This document shows, piece after piece, positions 26,236 through 32,981 of a stretch of DNA of 34,254 nucleotides (position 1 is its first letter; every line of letters starts with the position of its first letter). Origin of the DNA: a virus; IMG/VR virus record IMGVR_UViG_3300030090_001699, positions 1 to 34,254 of that record; one strand, written 5' to 3'. Below the pieces are notes generated by a model. The model made no database searches and was not told where the DNA came from. It saw only the letters and a list, made by a program, of their open reading frames with translations. Position numbers and translations under genes: made by a program.

Positions 26236-27025
26236 AAAAAAACTAATTGCAGTTGGATGTAGTTTTACAGATCACTATTTAGTTTCATCTCAAAGTCCTC
26301 ACGTAGACCATGATTTTATAAGATGGCCGCAATACCTTGCAGAGATGCTTGATATGGGGTTTATCAACCTTGGTCGTAGTGGTGCCGGTAACGACCAAAT
26401 TTTAGCAAAAACTCTTGATGCTATGTTAAAGGAAAAAGATGTTGGATTAGTTGTTTTAATGTGGAGTGAGTGGCAAAGAATAGGATTTCAACGAAATAAA
26501 ATCTGGGATATATGGCATCAAGTTACTCCTCATATGTCTGATGATTATGCGTTAAAATTATTTGAATTGCAAAATCCTCGTCACGCAACTCGAAATGCAC
26601 TTAGGACATTTATACATGCAGAAAAACTTTTAAGAGATGTGCCTTACATGTTAATTCAAGGGACTAACTTTATGACTTATTATAATACGGAAACGTCAAA
26701 AGGAATTGATTGTTCACAAGGCACCCCACACGAAAATGATAATTTTTTTAAGTTAAATGATAGTCGCACTGTAGCAGCAAAAGTAATGTTTGCATGTAAT
26801 GACTATTTTAATTATATCGAAAATAATATAGGAGATAAATTCATAGGTTGGCCTATTTTGAGAGAAATTGGTGGATATTGCATTTCAGATATTCTTGAAA
26901 AGGAAGACCCATCAAGAACGACATTAACAATTTCTCAAGATGATTCCCATCCTAACGCAGCGGGTCACAAGCTTATTGCAGACTTTTTATACGGTAAATA
27001 CAGAGAGATATATAATGACCATTAA
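26219..27025 (+). CDS. SGNH/GDSL hydrolase-like protein, copy 1 (268 aa)
   Basis: I place the start at ATG 26219 (17-base overlap with the carbamoyltransferase). An in-frame ATG at 26177 lies deeper in that gene and has no support. The SGNH blocks are visible: AVGCSFTDHY (11-20) with S15 as likely nucleophile, NLGRSGAGND (50-59) giving the Gly and N58, and DDSHPNAAGH (241-250) with the D/H pair. The family includes esterases, lipases and O-acyltransferases that act on acylated sugars. It shares a FIGWPI..EIGG segment (208-219) with the second copy at 29144. There is no signal peptide, so it should act in the cytoplasm. Base composition looks AT-rich. Confidence 0.75.
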   Translation: MFKSSRKKLIAVGCSFTDHYLVSSQSPHVDHDFIRWPQYLAEMLDMGFINLGRSGAGNDQILAKTLDAMLKEKDVGLVVLMWSEWQRIGFQRNKIWDIWHQVTPHMSDDYALKLFELQNPRHATRNALRTFIHAEKLLRDVPYMLIQGTNFMTYYNTETSKGIDCSQGTPHENDNFFKLNDSRTVAAKVMFACNDYFNYIENNIGDKFIGWPILREIGGYCISDILEKEDPSRTTLTISQDDSHPNAAGHKLIADFLYGKYREIYNDH

Positions 27026-27119
27026 GAAATTTATTTACAGGGTAAGATTTTTCTTATCCCGTTTTAAAAAATACGAACATAAAGAACACAATTTTATTTA
27101 TGAACAGGATGATGAATAA
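27015..27119 (+). CDS. Possible small basic-acidic peptide (34 aa)
   Basis: A 34-codon frame starts at ATG 27015, inside the end of the SGNH gene, and ends at TAA 27117-27119. The product is basic first (MTIKKFIYRVRFFLSRFKKY) and acidic last (FIYEQDDE). GAGAG (27003-27007) could serve as ribosome-binding site. It overlaps the previous gene by 11 bases and the next by 8, which would close the only gap in a chain where all other genes overlap. A hairpin lies within it, so the stretch might instead be untranslated. Confidence 0.5.
   Translation: MTIKKFIYRVRFFLSRFKKYEHKEHNFIYEQDDE
27040..27065 (+). terminator. Possible intrinsic terminator or attenuator hairpin
   Basis: GGGTAAGA (27040-27047), a TTTT loop and TCTTATCCC (27052-27060) form an 8-bp stem with one bulged T (27057). 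It is followed by GTTTT and then A residues. The U-run is short, so termination would be weak. It overlaps the candidate 34-aa gene, and the two readings compete. Confidence 0.35.
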
Positions 27120-27828
27120 TATATTTTGTATAAAGTGGGGTGATAAATATGATGACTCTTATGTTGAGAAACTAAAAGAGCAATGTGAGAAAAACTGTTC
27201 TGTTGATTTCAGCTTCTATTGTTTTACTGACAACCCGATTCGTGATTATGATATCCAACTTCCGACATATCTAGACAAACACTACGATCAGGACAAAGGT
27301 TTCTTTTGGGCCTGGCGTAAGTGTTACATGTTCAGTGATGACTATGTTGAGGGTAACAAGTTTCTTTTTCTTGACCTTGATGTTATCATTCACCAAGACC
27401 TCAAATATTTCTTTGAGTTGCCAATGAACAAACCTTGGATTGTCCGTGGGTGGTGGAATAACATGGAAACAGTCAAGAAAAACTATGCTCGTTATAAATC
27501 AACACCACTTAACTCGTCTGTCATTCGATGGAACAGGGGTCAAATGATTCCTGTCCTACAACATGTTAGAGATAATGCGGAGGTTATTTTCTTTACATAT
27601 CCTAGTTTAGATAATTACTTTGCACACCATTGGTATAATCCTTGGGAAGACAGTGGTTATGTTCAAGGATTTCCACAAGGTGATATTTACTCTTGGTATA
27701 AAGGTAATGTGTTTCCTGATGATATGGAGAGTAATATACTTAGACCTGACTACAAGATTTGTTTGTTTAATAATAGTGGATTTACAGAGGGCAAGAATGA
27801 TGATAAATGGAATTACATTAACACCTGA
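27112..27828 (+). CDS. GT-A type glycosyltransferase-like protein, copy 1 (238 aa)
   Basis: The 238-residue product begins NNIFCIKWGDKYDDSYVEKL, closely parallel to the start of the second copy (MDIVCVRIGDKYGPEYEEYL, 32280). This supports the ATG at 27112 over those at 27100 and 27109. The metal-binding DxD is DLD at 88-90 in KFLFLDLDVII, after a strand typical of GT-A nucleotide-sugar transferases. A later region (LNSSVIRWNRG, 133-143) would form the acceptor side. Sugar donor and acceptor are unknown. It overlaps the methyltransferase gene by 32 bases. No membrane segment is visible, so cytoplasmic action is expected. Confidence 0.75.
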   Translation: MNNIFCIKWGDKYDDSYVEKLKEQCEKNCSVDFSFYCFTDNPIRDYDIQLPTYLDKHYDQDKGFFWAWRKCYMFSDDYVEGNKFLFLDLDVIIHQDLKYFFELPMNKPWIVRGWWNNMETVKKNYARYKSTPLNSSVIRWNRGQMIPVLQHVRDNAEVIFFTYPSLDNYFAHHWYNPWEDSGYVQGFPQGDIYSWYKGNVFPDDMESNILRPDYKICLFNNSGFTEGKNDDKWNYINT

Positions 27829-28450
27829 TTTATTATATCTTTGGAAAAAATCCCTTGTGGGTGCCATGAGAGATTCACCTCACGCTTTTGATAGGGTGAT
27901 ATCTTCTATCAATGCATCACAACTACAAAGTAAATTATGGATTGTTAATGAATTAAATAACCTCAATATCCATCAAAAGTCAGCGGCGCTTCTAGGTGGG
28001 TGGTATGCTCACTTCACTGTCCCTCTTTTACTAGAACAGGGTGTTGAATTCGTTCATAACTTTGAAATAGATGAAGATGTTAAAAGAATTAGCTACAAGT
28101 TTAATAAAGAACATAAGGATAATGACCGATACAAGTGTGACATTGTAAATGTTATGTTTGAACCTATCTGGAAAAAACAAAAGAAAACAGATAAGGTTTT
28201 TGATTTGGTGATTAATACATCATGCGAACACATGTTTCCTATGAAACAATTTCACAAACTCAACAGGGGATTTCTAGACAATCCAATTTTTGTGTTACAG
28301 TCAACCAATGAGAATAAATATGAGGACCATATAAACTGTGTGAACGGACCAGAGGAACTTGCAGAGCAATCAGAACTGGTAGACATTATGTACAGCGGAG
28401 CGAAAACGTTAGACAGCGGTATGCAGAGGTTCATGGTGATAGGTAAATGA
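27797..28450 (+). CDS. SAM-dependent methyltransferase-like protein (217 aa)
   Basis: I place the start at ATG 27797, with AGAGGG (27785-27790) as ribosome-binding site; the frame is open further upstream but lies inside the glycosyltransferase gene. A class I Rossmann pattern can be followed: AALLGGWYAHFTVPLLL (63-79) as motif I, HNFEIDEDVKRI (87-98) with the acidic end of strand 2, then FDLVINTSCEHM (135-146) as motif IV. The Gly-rich loop is unusual (GGWY rather than GxGxG). A carbon, oxygen or nitrogen methylation of the cassette product is plausible; the substrate is not known. It is coupled to the next gene by ATGA. Confidence 0.65.
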   Translation: MMINGITLTPDLLYLWKKSLVGAMRDSPHAFDRVISSINASQLQSKLWIVNELNNLNIHQKSAALLGGWYAHFTVPLLLEQGVEFVHNFEIDEDVKRISYKFNKEHKDNDRYKCDIVNVMFEPIWKKQKKTDKVFDLVINTSCEHMFPMKQFHKLNRGFLDNPIFVLQSTNENKYEDHINCVNGPEELAEQSELVDIMYSGAKTLDSGMQRFMVIGK

Positions 28451-29151
28451 GTCACAAACAGATTGTAGATTGGTGTAGAGACAATGATGTCTGGTATCTC
28501 AAGATGGATATAGAGATACCAGAGGTTTGTATTCAAGAGGCACAGGCTGTATATGATGAGGGGTTCTTTGTAGAACATCGTTTTGGTAATGGTGGTCATG
28601 GTGGTTGGAAGTCTGCATCTATTCATAGTTTTGTGGAGAAGGGTAAAGACCTAGACATGGGTTGGTTTCACACTAAGAACCCAGAGGGTCATGGATTGCG
28701 AGAGGATCAAGTTGATTGGGGTTGGACAGAGATTGCTGAAGTATGCCCAGAGACAAAGAGATGGTTAGAGGACTTTCCACACAAATCATATCGACGTTTG
28801 CGTTTCATGTTATTAGAGCCGGGTGCAAGTATCGACGCACATAACGATGCAAGTCCACAAAGAGTTCGTGAAGGTAGAATTAGAAATATTGCTGGTGCAA
28901 TCAATATTGCATTTTATCAACCAGAGAACTGTTATCTAAGACGTGCAGATACAAAAGAAGAGTTGCCATTTGATAACTGCACTGGTTTCTGGTTTGACAA
29001 TGGTGTGGAACACGAGGCACTAAACAGTTCGAATGAGAACAGATATCACTTCATTATGCATGGTGGTTTTAATAAAGAGCGTGAGGAGCTAATGAGAAAG
29101 TCTCTCGTAAAACAGTTTGGTAAAGATGTTTTGAAAGAGATTGATGGCTAA
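28447..29151 (+). CDS. Asp/Asn beta-hydroxylase-like 2OG-Fe(II) oxygenase, copy 2 (234 aa)
   Basis: The start overlaps the previous stop as ATGA. The cupin core of the AspH family is clear in the C-terminal half: FMLLEPGASIDAHNDASP (120-137) supplies H132-N-D134, then IAGAINIAFYQPENCYLRR (148-166), GFWFDNGVEHEALNSS (180-195) with distal H189, and NRYHFIMHGG (198-207) with R199 as likely 2-oxoglutarate ligand. The N-terminal 110 residues are a separate domain with several conserved-looking Trp and His. It probably hydroxylates a side chain or small molecule made by the cassette. It is longer than the oxygenase at 438 and is not a recent duplicate of it. Confidence 0.8.
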   Translation: MSHKQIVDWCRDNDVWYLKMDIEIPEVCIQEAQAVYDEGFFVEHRFGNGGHGGWKSASIHSFVEKGKDLDMGWFHTKNPEGHGLREDQVDWGWTEIAEVCPETKRWLEDFPHKSYRRLRFMLLEPGASIDAHNDASPQRVREGRIRNIAGAINIAFYQPENCYLRRADTKEELPFDNCTGFWFDNGVEHEALNSSNENRYHFIMHGGFNKEREELMRKSLVKQFGKDVLKEIDG

Positions 29152-29887
29152 AAAAATATTAATTGCCTCTGGGGATAGTTGGACAGGAGGCACCCATAGG
29201 GATAAACCAAACTCTTATCCGTATTGGCCTGAAATTTTAGCAGACAAACTTAATATGGATTATATTAATTTCGGTAGAGGGGGAAAAGGTAATGAATTTA
29301 TATACAACAAAATGGTTGATGCTTTATGTGTAACCAAGACTAAACGGGTGGGATTAGCAATTTGTTTATGGTCAAAATTTGATAGATGGGATTTATGTAA
29401 ATGGACATTTAGAAGTCCCGGCATTAATGACCCACAAGCACACTACCCTTACATGGTTGAGCAACAATTTAGAACAGAAGTAGAACTGCTTCGACGTGAC
29501 AAATTTGTAAATGCTATCTATGAAAACAAAGATTTAGTGAATGAAACTTATAGTTTATTAAAAAGCATACGGTGGTTTCATGCGTTTCAAAATCATTGTG
29601 AATTACAAAATATACCATATCTACAAATGCAAGGTTTTCGTCCTACACACATTATAAAAAAAGAATTTTTTGATTGTCCTCAATTTGATTTTATTGATGA
29701 TAATAAATTTATAGGGTGGCCAATATATGAGGAGATTGGTGGTAAAAGTATGTGGGATAAACTTGATGAGGTTGACCCGAAACAAGTTGAATTAAGAGTA
29801 AGTAAAGAGGACTTACACCCTAACGATAGAGGTCATGAATATATGGCAGAGGTATTTTATGAAAAATACAGTAAAAGTTATGGTTAA
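29144..29887 (+). CDS. SGNH/GDSL hydrolase-like protein, copy 2 (247 aa)
   Basis: The start is ATG 29144 in an ATGGCTAA junction with the previous stop. The blocks are LIASGDSWTGG (6-16) with S12, NFGRGGKGNEF (42-52) with N50, and KEDLHPNDRGHEYMAE (221-236) with H225. The FIGWPIYEEIGG segment (189-200) matches the first SGNH protein at 26219. The two are therefore paralogues of about the same size (247 and 268 aa), though diverged. Where copy 1 has D at the DxxH position (D241-x-x-H244), this copy has E222. The DNA is markedly AT-rich. An esterase or O-acyltransferase role on the cassette product is an inference. Confidence 0.73.
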   Translation: MAKKILIASGDSWTGGTHRDKPNSYPYWPEILADKLNMDYINFGRGGKGNEFIYNKMVDALCVTKTKRVGLAICLWSKFDRWDLCKWTFRSPGINDPQAHYPYMVEQQFRTEVELLRRDKFVNAIYENKDLVNETYSLLKSIRWFHAFQNHCELQNIPYLQMQGFRPTHIIKKEFFDCPQFDFIDDNKFIGWPIYEEIGGKSMWDKLDEVDPKQVELRVSKEDLHPNDRGHEYMAEVFYEKYSKSYG

Positions 29888-31019
29888 AAAACTTGAGGAG
29901 TATGAATGGTTTTGTCCAGAACCTTTCACAAATATTACAAACTCCATAACTGGTTTAGGTGAGATGGATATACCCTGTTGTCATATTAATCATATTAAGT
30001 GGAATAGGAGAGGTGAAGGTGAAGACATAAAATCTTTCAGAAAAGAATTTATAAATGGTGGTGGACCTTTAATAGATAAGTTCTGTACTCGGTGTATTAA
30101 ACAAGAAGAATCTGGAAATAAAAGTTTTAGACAAAATTATTTAGATAATTTTGGTGGTAAGTTTGCACACAAGAAAAAGGAGTTAGAAGAAAACTTAGAT
30201 AACCCACCACTACTCACTATGGAATTTAAAGCACATGACAATTTATGCAATCTAAGATGCAATATGTGTAAATCAATATTATCTTCAAGTCTAGCAAAAG
30301 AAAACTTGTCGTTAGGAAAACCAATTCATCATAGGTTGAATAATAATCCTCATTTTAAAAAAGAGTCTAAGATTCCTAACTTGAAAAATTTACTAGAGTT
30401 AAAACTTGTTGGTGGGGAGACGCTAGCTATTTCTGATAACTATAAAGTGATGGAAAAATGTTCAGATGATGTAGTTGTTAGAATTACAACTAATGGAACT
30501 GTAACTCCAAAATTTAATGGTAAAGATATCTTTGATTATATTCCGAAATTTAAAAAGTTTATTATAAATGTTTCTATAGAGTTTTGGGGAGAGAGAAACA
30601 ACTATTTACGATTTCCATCAAAGTGGGAGCGTATCATAGGGAATGTTAAGAGGTTCAAGTCTTTTGATAACTGTGAGGTAAATTATCATTCTACAATAAA
30701 TGCATTGAATGTGGGTTACATGTTAGATATAATTGACAATGCTGATTGTCCATTTAGCTTAGACAATCTAGTGTATGGTGATAATGAAATTTACTCTATC
30801 GTCTCAGTTCCACCAGATATAAGAGAACAATACTTAGAGAGGTATTATCTTGATTACAGAAAAGAAACAGACACTATAATTACATACCTTGAAAATATTG
30901 AACATGATGAGTTTCAAATGACTCGCATGTTACAAGACATCAAGGACAGAGATAAATATCGTGGAACGTGTTTAATTGATTTATTTCCCGAATGGAAAAA
31001 ATATTATGAAAAACTTTGA
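29880..31019 (+). CDS. Radical SAM protein with extra N-terminal cysteines (379 aa)
   Basis: I choose ATG 29880, in an 8-base ATGGTTAA junction like those at 4684 and 29144; ATG 29859 with AGAGG upstream is a close alternative and adds 7 residues. The radical SAM cluster motif CNLRCNMC gives C123, C127 and C130. GGET (178-181) matches the SAM-binding motif, and NVSIEFWGERNN (230-241) fits the barrel. N-terminal cysteines C12, C33, C34, C69 and C72 (in CTRC) resemble the auxiliary cluster or twitch-type region of peptide- and sugar-modifying members. Such enzymes generate a deoxyadenosyl radical to modify unactivated carbons. The substrate is unknown. Confidence 0.8.
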   Translation: MVKKLEEYEWFCPEPFTNITNSITGLGEMDIPCCHINHIKWNRRGEGEDIKSFRKEFINGGGPLIDKFCTRCIKQEESGNKSFRQNYLDNFGGKFAHKKKELEENLDNPPLLTMEFKAHDNLCNLRCNMCKSILSSSLAKENLSLGKPIHHRLNNNPHFKKESKIPNLKNLLELKLVGGETLAISDNYKVMEKCSDDVVVRITTNGTVTPKFNGKDIFDYIPKFKKFIINVSIEFWGERNNYLRFPSKWERIIGNVKRFKSFDNCEVNYHSTINALNVGYMLDIIDNADCPFSLDNLVYGDNEIYSIVSVPPDIREQYLERYYLDYRKETDTIITYLENIEHDEFQMTRMLQDIKDRDKYRGTCLIDLFPEWKKYYEKL

Positions 31020-32289
31020 TGAATTTGTTGCACTATGGATGACGGAAACAAGTAATAAAAAAACATACAAAGAACTAAAACATTTGTTGTTTCTAGTAGT
31101 TTATCCTGATAAACTAAAGTGGGATTTTGGAATAGAGAAACAAACTCAAACCACAACATTTATGGTATCAGGTGGTGCCACTGGAGCCAATGGTAAACAT
31201 GATGTTCGTTTTTGTTATGGAAGTGAAGTTCATGATATTCTTTTAAATTGTGATCATACCCATGCCATGATTGTATCTGTTGGAATGGTATTTGATATGG
31301 TATCTGCCGGGCCTGAAAAACGACAAACATCTATAACAGACTTTTATGACTTCGTAGAAAGTGGTCAGTTTTGCAAAGCACACATAATGGCAAGACCAAA
31401 CCGTAGAGCGTATTTTCATCACCAACATATGAACTTAAATTTGACAATGTGGAAAGATATTGGTGCTCCTGACATGTCGAAGAGATATGATGTTATTAAA
31501 CGGTCCTCTGATAATTTTCATGATGACTACACCCCATCATGGATAGAGGTAGAGGGGATGCCCACTGTCATAAATTTTACGAAAGATGAAAGGTCAAGGA
31601 AATCCTTTTCATACTACAGAAATCATCAAACTGAATCTTGGAAAAACCTTGATAGGATAGATAAAGATGATTACTATTTTAGTAGATTCATGACAAGAAT
31701 ACGAAAGCAGTTTTACATAGAGAATACAGAAAGTTTAGGAAAATTACCCAATGAAAAATTTAATATTATATTTTCTACTACGGCAGGATATCGTGCTGCG
31801 CTACTTGCAGATAAATTAGAGTTTGATGGTGAAGTCATACTATTTGATTATTGTCAAGAAAATCTAGATATAAAACAAATGATTGTAGAAATGAATATGT
31901 CTTTAGAGGAGATTGATTATTATAATAAAATGATTGACCATGATATGGTAATGCCAGATTCTATCGCGTCTGAAAATGCAAATAAAGATATGCCACCATT
32001 TGAAGATTTGAGAAAATTAGAGGAAAGGATGCAAAACAATTGTGATATTGAATACTGGTTGATGGACTTAATATCGCCAGACTATGATAAAATTATGGAA
32101 AAAATTAAAGGCAAAACTGTATTTTTTGATATAACTAATATCTTCAGTTATCACATGTCACACGCATATTACACTCTAGATGAATTAGTCAATTCATATA
32201 ATAAATTGATTGATGTTTTAAAACATGCAGATGGTGCTTACTTACGAGGTCATCGACCAACGAAGCAGAGATTTGATAGATGGATATAG
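31006..32289 (+). CDS. Bipartite protein of unknown function with Rossmann-like C-terminal half (427 aa)
   Basis: The start is ATG 31006, 14 bases before the radical SAM stop. Residues about 49-185 form one domain: FMVSGGATGANGKHDVRFCY, HAMIVSVGMVFDMVSAGP, then MARPNRRAYFHHQHMNLNLT, reminiscent of glycan-active proteins in marine phages but with no clear DxD. Residues about 252-427 look like a Rossmann-fold methyltransferase: FNIIFSTTAGYRAALLADKL (252-271) as motif I, EVILFDYCQENLDIKQMIVE (276-295) as strand 2, and GKTVFFDITNIF (369-380) as strand 4. The canonical GxGxG is absent. It may be a fused transferase of the cassette. No function is assigned. AT-rich. Confidence 0.72.
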   Translation: MKNFDEFVALWMTETSNKKTYKELKHLLFLVVYPDKLKWDFGIEKQTQTTTFMVSGGATGANGKHDVRFCYGSEVHDILLNCDHTHAMIVSVGMVFDMVSAGPEKRQTSITDFYDFVESGQFCKAHIMARPNRRAYFHHQHMNLNLTMWKDIGAPDMSKRYDVIKRSSDNFHDDYTPSWIEVEGMPTVINFTKDERSRKSFSYYRNHQTESWKNLDRIDKDDYYFSRFMTRIRKQFYIENTESLGKLPNEKFNIIFSTTAGYRAALLADKLEFDGEVILFDYCQENLDIKQMIVEMNMSLEEIDYYNKMIDHDMVMPDSIASENANKDMPPFEDLRKLEERMQNNCDIEYWLMDLISPDYDKIMEKIKGKTVFFDITNIFSYHMSHAYYTLDELVNSYNKLIDVLKHADGAYLRGHRPTKQRFDRWI

Positions 32290-32981
32290 TGTGTGTTCGT
32301 ATCGGTGACAAGTATGGACCAGAGTACGAAGAGTACTTAGAGAGAAAGTTATCGAAGTACAACATCATCTGGATACGAGAGCCATATGATGACAGGGTAA
32401 CTCTACAGTGGAATAAAATGTGGGGTATGCAGATGGAGATAGATGAACCTATCTGTGTGATGGATATTGACGTTCTTCTCATTAATGACTACAAGAAAAT
32501 CTTTGACTACCCGATTGAACGAGGACAGTTTGTTGCGATGCCGGGATGGTGGAGAAATGATGTCAATGAGTATCGTATCAATGGTGGGTTTTTTAAATAC
32601 TACCCAAAGGACTGTCGATATATCTACGATAAGTTTATGAGTGACATTCATCACTGGCAGAAGTTCTACATTGAGAACGGAACGACAACAGGACCAGTGA
32701 ACGGAGAACAGTATTTTGTGGAGGATAGTGTCAAGGAACAACTTGACCTTGTAGTTCTACCAAACGAGTGGTTTACAAGGTGGGTTGTTAGTGATGAAAT
32801 AGTCTCTGGTAATGTGAACCAATGGAACTATAAGATGACACAGAAGTATGAACAACTCACGGGGAACGACTACATATATATGGGTGGAGAGTTTCATCCT
32901 GATATAAAGTATGTTCACTTTACTAATAGACTAAACAAGCCACATGAGTGGAGAGACTATGAAAATTTTTGCAGCAACTAG
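32280..32981 (+). CDS. GT-A type glycosyltransferase-like protein, copy 2 (233 aa)
   Basis: The start overlaps the previous stop by 10 bases. The 233-residue product opens MDIVCVRIGDKYGPEYEEYL, aligned with the glycosyltransferase at 27112. Its DxD is DID at 62-64 (CVMDIDVLLI). NGGFFKYYPKD (101-111) fits the acceptor-loop glycine pair of this kind of transferase, and the C-terminus has YVHFTNRLNKPHEWRDY. The paralogue pair suggests two successive sugar transfers or two acceptors. Composition is less AT-rich than in the two genes just upstream. Confidence 0.75.
   Translation: MDIVCVRIGDKYGPEYEEYLERKLSKYNIIWIREPYDDRVTLQWNKMWGMQMEIDEPICVMDIDVLLINDYKKIFDYPIERGQFVAMPGWWRNDVNEYRINGGFFKYYPKDCRYIYDKFMSDIHHWQKFYIENGTTTGPVNGEQYFVEDSVKEQLDLVVLPNEWFTRWVVSDEIVSGNVNQWNYKMTQKYEQLTGNDYIYMGGEFHPDIKYVHFTNRLNKPHEWRDYENFCSN

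Noticed and set aside
27620-27796. Longer N-terminus for the methyltransferase
   Set aside because: The added 59 residues lie in the glycosyltransferase coding region. A good ribosome-binding site precedes ATG 27797.
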